Below, piece by piece: positions 17,761 to 26,534 of a stretch of DNA of 64,000 bases. Position 1 is the stretch's first letter; each line of letters starts with the position of its first letter. The position numbers and the translations under genes are program-made. The stretch lies in the NCBI RefSeq assembly GCF_041435215.1, contig NZ_CP108394.1:8122001-8186000 (forward strand), in the 5' to 3' direction. The notes below the pieces were generated by a model. The model searched no databases. It was not told the DNA's origin and was given only the letters and a program-made list of their open reading frames with translations. Source of the DNA: Streptomyces sp. NBC_01314 (lineage in GTDB: Bacteria > Actinomycetota > Actinomycetes > Streptomycetales > Streptomycetaceae).

Positions 17761-18579
17761 TCAGCCCCGACCGATGTACGGCATCGTCGTCGCCATCACC
17801 GTCGCGAACTGCACATTCGCCTCCAGCGGCAGCTCCGCCATGTGCCGTACGGTCCGGGCCACATCGGTCACATCCATCACCGGCTCGGGCACGAGCTGCC
17901 CATTGGCCTGCAGGACTCCGTTCGCCATGCGCTCCGTCATGTCTGTCGCCGCGTTGCCGATGTCGATCTGGCCGACCGCGATGCCGTACGGTCGCCCATC
18001 CAGTGAGAGCGACTTGGTGAGGCCGGTCAGCGCGTGCTTGGTGGCGGTGTAGGCGACGGAGTGCGGGCGGGGCGTGTGCGCGGAGATGGAGCCGTTGTTG
18101 ATGATCCGGCCGCCCCGCGGGTCCTGCTCCTTCATCTGCCGGTACGCCGCCTGCGCGCACAGGAACGCCCCGTTGAGGTTGGTGTCCACGACGTGCCGCC
18201 AGGCCGCGTAGTCCAGTTCCTCCACCGGCACCCCGCCGGGACCGAACGTGCCCGCGTTGTTGAACAGCAGGTCCAGCCGCCCGAACCGGTCGCGCACGGC
18301 GGCGAGGAGCGCGTCCACATCGCCGGGCCGCGAGACGTCCGTACGGACGCACAGCGCCTCCGGGGCCCCGGCCCCGGCGTCGCTGCCGGTGCCGGTGCCG
18401 CTGCCGCTGCCCGCGGCCGCCGTGACGCCGGCCTCGGCCGCGCTCTCGGCGAGCTTCTCCTCGCGGCGGCCCGCCAGCGCCACCGACCAGCCTGCGCGCA
18501 GCAACTCCACGGCCACGGCACGGCCGATGCCGGAGCCCGCACCCGTCACGATCGCGATCTTGGTTCCTTTGACCTTCAT
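17761..18579 (-). CDS. Short-chain dehydrogenase/reductase (classical SDR)
   Basis: 272 residues from ATG 18579. NAD(P)-binding [10 protein letters not shown] at the N-terminus, NNAG in the middle, and catalytic Ser-Tyr-Lys in [10 protein letters not shown] then [15 protein letters not shown] flexible Gly/Ser/Thr insertion ([20 protein letters not shown], about residues 56-75) between the first Rossmann helices and the cofactor Asp is unusual. The enzyme reduces or oxidises an unknown alcohol/ketone. Divergent from the PhoD gene. The terminator-like hairpin at 17400-17480 lies downstream. Confidence 0.9.
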   Translation of the reverse strand: MKVKGTKIAIVTGAGSGIGRAVAVELLRAGWSVALAGRREEKLAESAAEAGVTAAAGSGSGTGTGSDAGAGAPEALCVRTDVSRPGDVDALLAAVRDRFGRLDLLFNNAGTFGPGGVPVEELDYAAWRHVVDTNLNGAFLCAQAAYRQMKEQDPRGGRIINNGSISAHTPRPHSVAYTATKHALTGLTKSLSLDGRPYGIAVGQIDIGNAATDMTERMANGVLQANGQLVPEPVMDVTDVARTVRHMAELPLEANVQFATVMATTMPYIGRG

Positions 18580-18627
18580 GGGCTCGCAGCGTAGGGGAGG
18601 GTCCCCGCTCCGTCGCGCAGGTGGGGC

Positions 18628-18660
18628 CCGCCATCCGGAACTCATCCGTCCGCCATCTGG
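18628..18660 (+). promoter_or_regulatory. Candidate PHO box (three 11-bp direct repeat units) upstream of phoD
   Basis: Three exactly adjacent 11-bp units, CCGCCATCCGG, AACTCATCCGT and CCGCCATCTGG, share YCATCYG. PhoP of Streptomyces binds direct repeats of 11 nt with GTTCAYCYG-type cores, and phoD genes are known PhoP targets. The array ends 77 bp before the PhoD start. The core departs from the consensus at the first bases, so this is a candidate. Confidence 0.5.
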
Positions 18661-18737
18661 GTGTTGTGTACGTGCCAGAAGATCGTCGAACCTGGCCACT
18701 CCAATACCAAACACAACTACCGTCAGCAGAGGGCCAG

Positions 18738-20393
18738 ATGACACTCACACCCCACAGGTCGACGCAGCCCCGCTCGTCCCACGCGCCCGAACTCCGCGCC
18801 GCGGCGCGGCACTTCGACCGCCGCCGCTTCCTCACCGTCACGGGAGCCGCCGCCGCGCTCGCCTTCGCCACCAACCTCCCCGCGGCCGGTGCCGCGGCCG
18901 CCGCCACGCTCGACGCCCGGCAGATCACCGATGACCCCTTCACCCTCGGCGTGGCCTCCGGCGACCCGCACCCCACCTCCGTGCTCCTGTGGACCCGGCT
19001 CGCCCCCGCCCCGTACCAGCCCGACGGCGGGCTGCCCGCCGAACGCGTCGCCGTCCAATGGGAACTGGCCCGTGACGAGAGATTCCGACACATCGTCAGA
19101 CGCGGCACCGCCACCGCCCACCCCGAGTTCCACCACACAGTCCACGTCGAGGCCGGCCTCCTCGCCCCCGGCCGCGTCTACTACTACCGCTTCCGCACCG
19201 GCACCTGGATCAGCGAGACCGGCCGCACCCGCACCGCCCCCGGTCACCTGACCGGCTCCACCGCGCTCTCCTTCGCGGCCGTCTCCTGCCAGCGGTACGA
19301 CCAGGGCTACTACACGGCCTACCGGCACCTCGCGGACGAGGACCTCGACGTCGTCTTCCACCTCGGGGACTACCTCTACGAGTACGCCGTGAACTCCGTG
19401 GGTGGCGCCCGCAACTACACCGACCGCGTCCTGCCCGACGTCTTCAACCACGAGACGGTCACCCTGGAGGACTACCGACTGCGGTACGCCCTCCACAAGA
19501 CCGACCCCGACCAGCGGGCCGCCCACGCCGCGCACCCCTTCGTCGTCACCTGGGACGACCACGAGACCGAGAACAACTACGCGGGCGACAACCCCGACGG
19601 CGGCGTGCCCTCCGAGGAGTTCCTGCTGCGCCGCGCCGCCGCCTACCGGGCCTACTGGGAGAACCAGCCGCTGCGCCGCCCTCAGCGCCCCGACGGACCC
19701 GACATGAAGCTCTACCGCCGCTTCCGGTGGGGCCGCCTCGCCCAGTTCGACATACTCGACACCCGCCAGTACCGCTCCAACCAGGCGCAGGGGGACGGCT
19801 GGCAGATCCCAGGCCCGGAGTCCGCCGACCCGGCGCGCACGATGACGGGCACCACGCAGGAGCGCTGGCTCCTCGACGGCTGGGACCGGTCCGACGCGAT
19901 CTGGAACGTCCTCCCCCAGCAGGTCACCTTCTCCCAGCGCCGCAACGCCGTCGGCGACGTCTACAAGGTGTCGATGGACTCCTGGGACGGCTATCCGGCC
20001 TCCCGTGAACGCCTCCTCGCCGGCGCGGACGCCGCCGGCATCGAGAACCTCATGGTCCTCACGGGCGACGTCCACGTCGGCTACGCCTTCGACATCAAAC
20101 GCGACTTCGACGACCGCTCGTCCCGGACCGTCGGCACGGAACTCGTCGCCAGCTCCGTCAGCAGCGGCGGCAACGGCTCCGACAGGCCCGCCAACTGGGA
20201 CACCTACATGACCGCCAACCCCCACATGCGCTTCTACAACGGCCGCCGCGGCTACACGACCGTCACGCTCGACCGCCGGTCCGCCCGCGCCGACTTCAAG
20301 GCCGTCCCGTACGTGACGACGACGGGGGCCGGGATCTCGACGGTGGCATCCTTCGCGGTGGAGGCGGGCAAGCCGGGGCTCACGCCGGTGTAG
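18738..20393 (+). CDS. phoD: Tat-exported PhoD-family alkaline phosphatase/phosphodiesterase
   Basis: 551 residues from ATG 18738 (GAGGG just upstream). A Tat signal ([17 protein letters not shown]) is followed by an AAAAA-rich cleavage region. The PhoD N-terminal Fn3-like domain covers about 75-160 ([20 protein letters not shown]), then the metallophosphatase core: [28 protein letters not shown], and [12 protein letters not shown], which supply Ca/Fe ligands. It releases phosphate from extracellular phosphoesters including teichoic acid. A candidate PHO box upstream fits phosphate-starvation control. In-frame extra TAG codons lie 18 and 30 bp after the stop. Confidence 0.93.
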   Translation: MTLTPHRSTQPRSSHAPELRAAARHFDRRRFLTVTGAAAALAFATNLPAAGAAAAATLDARQITDDPFTLGVASGDPHPTSVLLWTRLAPAPYQPDGGLPAERVAVQWELARDERFRHIVRRGTATAHPEFHHTVHVEAGLLAPGRVYYYRFRTGTWISETGRTRTAPGHLTGSTALSFAAVSCQRYDQGYYTAYRHLADEDLDVVFHLGDYLYEYAVNSVGGARNYTDRVLPDVFNHETVTLEDYRLRYALHKTDPDQRAAHAAHPFVVTWDDHETENNYAGDNPDGGVPSEEFLLRRAAAYRAYWENQPLRRPQRPDGPDMKLYRRFRWGRLAQFDILDTRQYRSNQAQGDGWQIPGPESADPARTMTGTTQERWLLDGWDRSDAIWNVLPQQVTFSQRRNAVGDVYKVSMDSWDGYPASRERLLAGADAAGIENLMVLTGDVHVGYAFDIKRDFDDRSSRTVGTELVASSVSSGGNGSDRPANWDTYMTANPHMRFYNGRRGYTTVTLDRRSARADFKAVPYVTTTGAGISTVASFAVEAGKPGLTPV

Positions 20394-20426
20394 GCGAGGA
20401 CCGGGGCGTAGGCGGGGGCCTAGGCG
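20391..20426 (+). repeat. Degenerate 18-bp duplication of the phoD stop region
   Basis: Bases 20391-20408 and 20409-20426 align at 14 of 18 positions, both beginning TAGGCG. The second TAG (20409-20411) and a third (20421-20423) are in frame with phoD. Confidence 0.55.
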
Positions 20427-20436
20427 GGGGCGGGTC

Positions 20437-20623
20437 GCGAACGAACCTTCGCTTTGTGGGCGGGGGCGGGGGCGGGAGTGGGCGGGCGGAGGCCCGAGGG
20501 GCTGGGCCGGCGCGGAACGAACCTCCGTTTTCGCCGGGCCGACCCGGCCCGGCGCCGACCCCGCCCCCTACTCCACCCTCGGACGCCTCAGGCCCGGCCT
20601 CCGCCTACGCGAACGAACCTTCG
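20437..20623. repeat. Three dispersed copies of a GCGAACGAACCTTCG element
   Basis: Copies at 20437-20451 and 20609-20623 are identical; the one at 20512-20527 is variant (GCGGAACGAACCTCCG). The last copy encodes the C-terminal EGSFA of the Gfo/Idh protein and extends into a palindrome GAACGAA-CC-TTCGTTC (20611-20626). The first two lie beyond that gene's stop in G-rich spacer. Confidence 0.75.
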
Positions 20624-21630
20624 TTCAGCCTCTCCTCGCCGGGATAGCGCACCCCGATGCCGTCCCGGATCGCGTCCAGGGTGCGCATCACGGCGAGGGT
20701 GCCGTCGAGGGGGACGAGGGGGGACTCGGTCTCGCCGGCGCGCAGGGCCCGCATGACCTCGGCGGCCTCGTGACGGAGGCTGTTGCGGGGGCCGTGGGCC
20801 GGGTCGGCGGTGAAGGTCTGCGGGTCGCGGCCGTCGCGGTGCAGGACGAACCGCTCCGGGAAGAAGAACCCGGACGGTATGTCGATGCGGCCCTCGGAAC
20901 CGGTCACCGAGGCGGACGTGCCCGTGCCACCCACGATGGAGCAGTGCACCGAAGCGATAGCACCGCTCTCCCACGAGAGCAGTGCTCCGGTCTGGAGATC
21001 GACGCCCTCGTCGGAGAGCACCGCTCTCCCCGTGACATCCGACGGCTCCCCGAGCAGCAGTTGCGCGAACGACACCGGGTACACACCGAGGTCGAGCAGC
21101 GCGCCCCCGCCCTGCGCAGGATCCCGCAGCCGGTGCGAGGGCGGGAACGGCCCGGCGAGCCCGAAGTCCGCCTGCACGGTCCGCACTTCACCGATCGCGC
21201 CGTCCCGCACCATCTCGGCCAGCCGCCGCACCAGCGGATTGCAGTACATCCACATGGCCTCCATCAGGAACCGCCCGTGCTCCCGCGCCAGCGCGACCAG
21301 TTCCTCCGCCTCCCGCACGTTCAGCGTGAACGCCTTCTCGCACAGCACGTTCCGCCCCGCCTCCAGACACATCCCGGCGGCGACCCGGTGTGCCGCGTGC
21401 GGAGTGGCGACGTACACCACGTCCACGTCCGTGTCCTCGGCGAGCGCGCGCCAGTCGCCGTACGCCCTCGGTATCCCGAACCGTTCCGCGAAGGTCTTCG
21501 CCGAGGCCTCGCTCCGTGAGGCCACCGCCACGACCTCGGCGTCCGGCAGGTCGACGAGGTCGGCCGTGAAGGCCGCGGCGATCCCTCCCGTCGCCAGGAT
21601 CCCCCACCGCACACGTCCGTCGTTCGACAT
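20605..21630 (-). CDS. Gfo/Idh/MocA-family oxidoreductase
   Basis: 341 residues from ATG 21630. N-terminal Rossmann domain (WGILATGGIAAAFTADLV; VVAVASRS), then VDVVYVATPHAAH and the EKA motif in NVLCEKAFTLNVREAEELV that corresponds to the catalytic EKP of the family. The C-terminal alpha/beta domain (FGLAGPFPPSHRLRDPAQGG) forms the substrate site. Members oxidise sugars or inositol using NAD(P). It resembles the dimeric dihydrodiol dehydrogenase/glucose-fructose oxidoreductase subgroup. Convergent with phoD and divergent from the Bcr-type exporter. Substrate not known. Confidence 0.9.
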   Translation of the reverse strand: MSNDGRVRWGILATGGIAAAFTADLVDLPDAEVVAVASRSEASAKTFAERFGIPRAYGDWRALAEDTDVDVVYVATPHAAHRVAAGMCLEAGRNVLCEKAFTLNVREAEELVALAREHGRFLMEAMWMYCNPLVRRLAEMVRDGAIGEVRTVQADFGLAGPFPPSHRLRDPAQGGGALLDLGVYPVSFAQLLLGEPSDVTGRAVLSDEGVDLQTGALLSWESGAIASVHCSIVGGTGTSASVTGSEGRIDIPSGFFFPERFVLHRDGRDPQTFTADPAHGPRNSLRHEAAEVMRALRAGETESPLVPLDGTLAVMRTLDAIRDGIGVRYPGEERLNEGSFA

Positions 21631-21729
21631 CGCCACCCCTGTCCTCGGCCCCGGCGCGGGATTGTGACCCCGCCCACGTCGTACGAGCTGAGAGCATAGG
21701 TGGCGGACCGAACGGAGAGGGAGGGGCAC

Positions 21730-23169
21730 ATGCCCGAGGGGGACATACCGGGCTCGGCGACGGCAGCCGAGTCGAACACGACGGCGGGGGAGTACGCGAA
21801 GCCGGGCACGGCGGCGGCGGAACCGCGACCGCCACGACGGCCGAAGCGACAGCCGTCAACCCCACGGTCGTCAACCCCGCCGTCGTCCATCCCACAGTCC
21901 TCGAAGCCGCAGTCCTCGAAGACGAACCCCACCGCCCTCCGCCGTACCGGTCTCCTCGTCACCCTCATCCTGGGTGGCCTCACCGCCATCCCGCCCCTCG
22001 CGATGGACATGTACCTCCCGGCCCTGCCGGAGGTCACCAACTCCCTCCACACCCCGGCCACCACGGTCCAGCTCACCCTCACGGCCTGTCTCGCGGGCAT
22101 GGCGCTCGGCCAGCTCCTGATCGGTCCGATGAGCGACCGTTTCGGTCGCCGCCGTCCGCTGCTCCTCGGTCTCGCCGTCTACATCGTCGCCACCGCGCTC
22201 TGCGCCCTCGCCCCCACCATCGAGACCCTCATCGCCGTCCGCGTGGTGCAGGGCCTCGCCGGCTCCGCCGGGATCGTGATCGCCCGAGCGGTGGTCCGCG
22301 ACCTGTACGACGGCGACGCGATGGCCCGCTTCTTCTCGACCCTGATGCTGGTCTCCGGGGTGGCCCCGGTCATCGCGCCGCTGATCGGCGGCCAGATCCT
22401 CCGCGCCACGGACTGGCGGGGCGTCTTCGCCGTCCTCACGGTCATCGGCATCGCGCTCCTCGCGGTCGTCTGGGTGAAACTTCCCGAGACGCTCACCCCC
22501 GCCGAACGCCACAGCGGCGGCATCGGCGAGACCCTGGGCGCCATGCGCGGCCTGCTCACCGACCGGATCTTCATGGGCTACACGCTCGCCGGCGGCTTCG
22601 CCTTCGCCGCCCTCTTCGCGTACATCAGCGCCTCCCCGTTCGTGATCCAGGAGATCTACGGCGCCTCCCCGCAGACGTTCAGCCTGCTCTTCGGCGTCAA
22701 CTCCATCGGCCTCGTCATCGTCGGCCAGATCAACGGCAAGATCCTGGTCGGCCGGGTGAGCCTGGACAAGGTGTTTGCGGCGGGCCTCACCGTCGTCGCC
22801 CTGTCCGCCACCGCGCTGCTGCTGATGTCCCTGGGCGTCTTCGGCGAGGTCGGCCTGACGCCGGTGGCGGCGGCCCTCTTCGTCCTGATGTCCGCGATGG
22901 GCGTCACCCTCCCCAACACCCAGGCACTCGCCCTGATGCGGGTGCGCCACGCGGCGGGTTCCGCGTCGGCCCTGCTGGGTACCTCGTCGTTCCTGATCGG
23001 CGCGATAGCGTCCCCCCTGGTCGGCGTCGCGGGCGAGGACACCGCCGTGCCCATGGCCGTCGTCCAACTGGCCGCGACACTGGTGGCCGCGGCCTGCTTC
23101 ATGGCACTGTGCCGTCCTTGGAACAGGCGTACGACGGTGGGTACGACGGTGGAGGGAGCAGACAGCTGA
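21730..23169 (+). CDS. Bcr/CflA-type MFS drug exporter
   Basis: 479 residues from ATG 21730 with GGAGAGGGAGGGG upstream. A long disordered Ser/Pro/Lys-rich cytoplasmic N-terminus (about 1-75, partly made of CAGTCCTCGAAG-like repeats) precedes 12 helices. The Bcr/CflA hallmark AIPPLAMDMYLPALPEV in helix 1 and motif A GPMSDRFGRRRPLLLG are present. These proton antiporters expel chloramphenicol- or bicyclomycin-like drugs; the natural substrate here is unknown. The 3' end contains a 12-bp tandem repeat and overlaps the next gene. Confidence 0.92.
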   Translation: MPEGDIPGSATAAESNTTAGEYAKPGTAAAEPRPPRRPKRQPSTPRSSTPPSSIPQSSKPQSSKTNPTALRRTGLLVTLILGGLTAIPPLAMDMYLPALPEVTNSLHTPATTVQLTLTACLAGMALGQLLIGPMSDRFGRRRPLLLGLAVYIVATALCALAPTIETLIAVRVVQGLAGSAGIVIARAVVRDLYDGDAMARFFSTLMLVSGVAPVIAPLIGGQILRATDWRGVFAVLTVIGIALLAVVWVKLPETLTPAERHSGGIGETLGAMRGLLTDRIFMGYTLAGGFAFAALFAYISASPFVIQEIYGASPQTFSLLFGVNSIGLVIVGQINGKILVGRVSLDKVFAAGLTVVALSATALLLMSLGVFGEVGLTPVAAALFVLMSAMGVTLPNTQALALMRVRHAAGSASALLGTSSFLIGAIASPLVGVAGEDTAVPMAVVQLAATLVAAACFMALCRPWNRRTTVGTTVEGADS

Positions 23170-24299
23170 GCGCGCCGAGACTGCGCACGGACACCCCGGA
23201 ACGGGCCGGACTCGACCCCGAGGAACTGCGCCGTCTCGTACGAGACGTGCGCACGCTGACGGAAGGGGACCGCCCCCGGGCCCCCGCCGCCGTGGTCCTG
23301 GCCGGCCGCGGCCCCGTCATCGCCGTCGAGGAGGCGGCGGGCTGGGCGGTCCGCTACGAGGCCTACGACGAACGCGCCGACAGGGGACGGGAACTCCCGC
23401 CGGACGCCCGCGTGGCGGCGACCCCCCACACCCTGTTCGACCTCGCCTCCCTCACCAAGCTGTTCACCGCGGTGGCGGCGGTCCAGCAACTGGAACGCGG
23501 CACCCTCGGCATCGACGCGAAGGTGGCGGCGTACCTCCCCGGCTTCACGGGCGCCGCCGAACACGGCCTCACCGTCCGCCACCTCCTCACCCACACCTCC
23601 GGGTTACGCCCCGAACTCCCGCTGTACGACTGCCCGTCCCCGGCCGCCCGGCTGGCGATGCTCCGCTCGGAGGCCCCGACGGCGCCCCCCGGCACGGCTT
23701 ACCTGTACTCCGATCTGAACCTCCTGCTCCTCCAGCACGTCCTGGAACGGCTGACCGGCCGGACCCTCGACGTCCTGATCCGTGACGGCATCACCCATCC
23801 GCTGGGCATGGTGGCGACGGCCTTCGGCCCCTGCCCGGCCGCCGCGGCGACGGAGGACCAGCGCCGCCCCTGGGCGAAGGCGGACCGGGGCATGGTCCGC
23901 GGCCAGGTCCACGACGAGAACGCGTGGTCCCTCGGCGGTGTGGCCGGCCACGCGGGACTCTTCTCCACCGCCCGGGACCTGGCGATCTTCTGCCGCACCC
24001 TGCTCGCGGGCGGCTCCTACGGCCCCGCCCGCATACTCGGCCCCGACTTCACCGAGCTGATGCTCACCCCGCCGGGCCTCGGCTTCGCCCTCGACCAGCC
24101 CTGGTTCATGGGCGAGTTGGCCGGCCGGGGCGCGGCCGGGCACACCGGTTTCACGGGCACGTCCCTCGTCCTCGACCAGGCGACGGACACCTTCCTCGTC
24201 CTCCTCACCAACGCGGTCCACCCCCGACGCCGCGACCCGATCAACGCGGCACGGGCGGCGGCGGGGACCCGGGTGGCGAGGGCGGTGCGGGGCAGGTGA
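23109..24299 (+). CDS. Serine hydrolase, beta-lactamase class C/DD-peptidase-like
   Basis: 396 residues if GTG 23109 is used, overlapping the exporter by 61 bp; TTG 23118 and CTG 23166 are alternatives, the last having GGAGGGA upstream. Penicillin-binding/class C fold: nucleophile motif SLTK in LFDLASLTKLFTAVAAVQQL, YSDLN as the Tyr motif, and HTGFTGTS as the third-motif region. No signal peptide is visible, so it is probably cytoplasmic and acts as an esterase or peptidase rather than a true beta-lactamase. Translation is likely coupled to the exporter. Confidence 0.88.
   Translation: MPSLEQAYDGGYDGGGSRQLSAPRLRTDTPERAGLDPEELRRLVRDVRTLTEGDRPRAPAAVVLAGRGPVIAVEEAAGWAVRYEAYDERADRGRELPPDARVAATPHTLFDLASLTKLFTAVAAVQQLERGTLGIDAKVAAYLPGFTGAAEHGLTVRHLLTHTSGLRPELPLYDCPSPAARLAMLRSEAPTAPPGTAYLYSDLNLLLLQHVLERLTGRTLDVLIRDGITHPLGMVATAFGPCPAAAATEDQRRPWAKADRGMVRGQVHDENAWSLGGVAGHAGLFSTARDLAIFCRTLLAGGSYGPARILGPDFTELMLTPPGLGFALDQPWFMGELAGRGAAGHTGFTGTSLVLDQATDTFLVLLTNAVHPRRRDPINAARAAAGTRVARAVRGR
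23129..23152 (+). repeat. 12-bp tandem repeat near the exporter 3' end
   Basis: GTACGACGGTGG occurs twice head to tail (23129-23140, 23141-23152), 15 bp before the exporter stop and inside its overlap with the hydrolase frame. It encodes repeated TTV-GT in one frame and YDGG in the other. Confidence 0.9.
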
Positions 24300-24426
24300 G
24301 CCGCGTGGGCGGTGCGACGGTGCGGGGGAGTCGGCCCGGCCTTCCCGACCGTGGCCTCAGATCGCGGGCCTCAGACCCTCCGGACGGCCGCCGAAACGGC
24401 GGACGACGGCCCCATAGAATCGCCAT

Positions 24427-25536
24427 GTGAACGCCCCCGCCTCCTCCGCCGACACCCTCCGTACCGCCCTCGCCGGGCTCCTCGACGGGCTTCCGCCGAA
24501 GTCGGCCACGCAGGCGGTGGAGCGGCTCATCGCGAACTACCGGGGGCGGACGCCGACGCACGCGCCGGTGCTGAGGGACCGGTCGGACGTGGTGGCGTAC
24601 GCGGCCTACCGGATGCCGGCGACGTTCGAGGCGGTGTGCTCGGCGCTGGAGGCGTTCGCGGTGACCGTGCCCGGGTGGGTGCCCGGCAGTCATGTGGATG
24701 TCGGCGGGGGCACGGGCGCGGCGACGTGGGCGGTGAACGCGACCTGGGAGGGCGGCCGGCCGGTGACGGTGCTCGACTGGGCGGAGCCGGCGCTGGCGCT
24801 GGGGCGGGAGATCGCCGCGGTGAACCCGGAGCTGAAGGCCGCCGAGTGGCAGCGCTCTCGTATCGGATCGGCGCTCACGATCGAGAGCGCTGATCTCGTC
24901 ACCGTCTCCTACGTCCTCGGTGAGCTGACCGCCGCCGACCGCGCGGCCGTGGTCGAGGCGGCCGCGACCGCCGCCCAGGTCGTCGTGATCATCGAACCCG
25001 GCACTCCCGACGGTTACACCCGCGTCATCGAGGCCCGCGACCGTCTTGTCGCCGCCGGGTTCCACATCGCCGCGCCCTGCCCGCACAGCGCCGCCTGTCC
25101 CATCGTCCCCGGCGAGGACTGGTGCCACTTCTCCGCCCGCGTCAGCCGTTCCTCCCTGCACCGCCAGGTCAAGGGCGGCTCCCTGCCGTACGAGGACGAG
25201 AAGTTCAGCTACGTCGCCGCCACCCGCTTCCCCCCGGCCCCGGCCCCCTCCCGCATCGTCCGCAAGCCCCAGATCCGCAAGGGCCAGGTCCTCCTGGACC
25301 TCTGCGAGACGAAGACGGCCACCGACTCCGAGACGGAAGCGACCGAGACCGAAGCGACCAAGACGGAAGCGACCGAGACCGAAGCCGTCGGAGCGCGAGC
25401 CGTGCCCGCCCTCAGCCGGACCACCGTCACCAAGCGCCACGGCCTCCTCTACAGGGCGGCCCGCGACGCGGAGTGGGGCGACGCCTGGCCGCCGGTCGCG
25501 GACGGGGACGAGGGCGGGGGCGAGGGCGCGGACTGA
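24427..25536 (+). CDS. Rsm22-like small-subunit ribosomal methyltransferase
   Basis: 369 residues from GTG 24427. Rossmann SAM motif HVDVGGGTGAATWA near residue 90 and the Rsm22 four-cysteine cluster in PCPHSAACPIVPGEDWCHFS (about 218-237). The C-terminal KRHGLLYRAARDAEWGDAWP is typical of the family. Rsm22 proteins act on, or assemble, the small ribosomal subunit, and newer work describes a [4Fe-4S] cluster. An unusual low-complexity insert TETEATKTEATETEA (encoded about 25315-25395 by near-perfect GACGGAAGCGACCGAGACC repeats) precedes the C-terminal block. Confidence 0.88.
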   Translation: MNAPASSADTLRTALAGLLDGLPPKSATQAVERLIANYRGRTPTHAPVLRDRSDVVAYAAYRMPATFEAVCSALEAFAVTVPGWVPGSHVDVGGGTGAATWAVNATWEGGRPVTVLDWAEPALALGREIAAVNPELKAAEWQRSRIGSALTIESADLVTVSYVLGELTAADRAAVVEAAATAAQVVVIIEPGTPDGYTRVIEARDRLVAAGFHIAAPCPHSAACPIVPGEDWCHFSARVSRSSLHRQVKGGSLPYEDEKFSYVAATRFPPAPAPSRIVRKPQIRKGQVLLDLCETKTATDSETEATETEATKTEATETEAVGARAVPALSRTTVTKRHGLLYRAARDAEWGDAWPPVADGDEGGGEGAD

Positions 25537-25615
25537 ACCGCTGCCCCGACCGCCCCCTGCCCGCGCCCATAAATCGCTTGCGGTACCGGCACCACTTCTG
25601 GCTATCTAATCGATC

Positions 25616-26089
25616 ATGCCGACCACCCCACACCTGGCCGAGATAACTCCCGCCAACCTCGCAGCAGCACTCGCCGTACGCATCCGCCCCGACCAGGAAC
25701 ACCTGGTGGAGCCGGTCGCGCAGTCGCTGGCCGAGGCGTACGTCCACCCCGGTGTTGCCTGGCCCCGGCTGATCCGGGACGGCGACCGGGCCGTCGGTTT
25801 CCTGATGGCCTTCCTCGACATCGACTGGAAGGGCGACGGATCGGGCACCGACATCCGCTCCGGGCTGTGGCGTCTCAACATCGCCGCCGACGAACAGGGG
25901 CGGGGGTACGGCCGTTTCGCCGTCGAGTCGGTGGCCGCCGAGATCCGCAGCCGCGGCGGCAGCGAGCTGTACGTCACCTGGCACCCCGGCCCCGACGGCC
26001 CGGAGGCCTTCTATCTCGGCCTCGGCTTCCGCACGACGGGGGAGACCAGCGGGGACCAGACGGTGGCGGTGCTGGAACTGGGCGGATGA
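25616..26089 (+). CDS. GNAT-family N-acetyltransferase
   Basis: 157 residues. The acetyl-CoA pyrophosphate loop is NIAADEQGRGYGRFAVESV (Q-x-x-G-x-G/A form) around residue 86-102, followed by beta-5 ELYVTWHP and the terminal EAFYLGLGFRTTGE. The proportions resemble SpeG/diamine acetyltransferases, but the substrate cannot be assigned. It ends before a strong bidirectional terminator shared with the DUF6243 gene. Confidence 0.88.
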   Translation: MPTTPHLAEITPANLAAALAVRIRPDQEHLVEPVAQSLAEAYVHPGVAWPRLIRDGDRAVGFLMAFLDIDWKGDGSGTDIRSGLWRLNIAADEQGRGYGRFAVESVAAEIRSRGGSELYVTWHPGPDGPEAFYLGLGFRTTGETSGDQTVAVLELGG

Positions 26090-26169
26090 CGGCCGTCCCG
26101 TGCCGCCGCTGAGCCGCTCAACAGGCCTCACCTCCCTGGCGGGCCCGGCTCCGCATCTGTGGACGAGAG

Positions 26170-26222
26170 GCGGGTCCGCCCCGCCGGGCCCACTCAAGGT
26201 GGTTCCGGCGGGGCGGACCCGC
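26170..26222. terminator. Bidirectional terminator, perfect 18-bp stem
   Basis: 26170-26187 and 26205-26222 are perfectly complementary (18 bp) around a 17-nt loop, between convergent stops at 26089 and 26229. The right arm ends 7 bp from the DUF6243 stop. Confidence 0.88.
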
Positions 26223-26228
26223 TGCGGT

Positions 26229-26438
26229 TCACGAGGACTCGCCGGTCGTACCTTCCGTTGCCGTCTCCGCTTCCTGGCGTTTCTCCTGGAGCTTGCGCAG
26301 CAGCTCCCGCTTCTGGGCCTGGGGGTCGAGGCCGCCGCCGACACGGCCGTTCGCGGGGCCGCCGCGCAGGGCCTCGCGGCCCAGTTTCCGGCGCGAACCG
26401 CCCACTCCCAGCATGTTTCCTGCTCCACCTCGGGCCAT
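26229..26438 (-). CDS. DUF6243 family small protein
   Basis: 69 residues from ATG 26438 (GGGAG upstream fixes the start). Starts MARGGAGNMLGVGGSRRKLG, a basic Gly-rich head, and continues with GGGLDPQAQKRELLRKLQEK, a helical charged segment. I recognise this head-and-tail pattern as DUF6243, small proteins of Streptomyces with no known function. Divergent from a TetR gene across a 96-bp region with a long inverted repeat, so the TetR probably represses it. Confidence 0.82.
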   Translation of the reverse strand: MARGGAGNMLGVGGSRRKLGREALRGGPANGRVGGGLDPQAQKRELLRKLQEKRQEAETATEGTTGESS

Positions 26439-26462
26439 GACGGTCTCCCTCTCAATGACGAT

Positions 26463-26509
26463 ACGGTTCGTCTCGCTTACGTCCACCACCATCCAGCGAG
26501 ACGCACCGT
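26463..26509. promoter_or_regulatory. Long inverted repeat, candidate TetR operator
   Basis: 15-bp arms ACGGTTCGTCTCGCT (26463-26477) and the complement at 26495-26509, one mismatch, 17-bp spacer. It sits between the divergent DUF6243 and TetR starts. TetR dimers commonly autoregulate from such sites. Confidence 0.65.
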
Positions 26510-26534
26510 CTTGTCAACCTGATAAATTCGGACC

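Noticed and set aside
17225..19138. 637-codon minus-strand frame over the SDR and spacer
   Set aside because: Runs out of frame through the SDR and the non-coding spacer; no recognisable protein.
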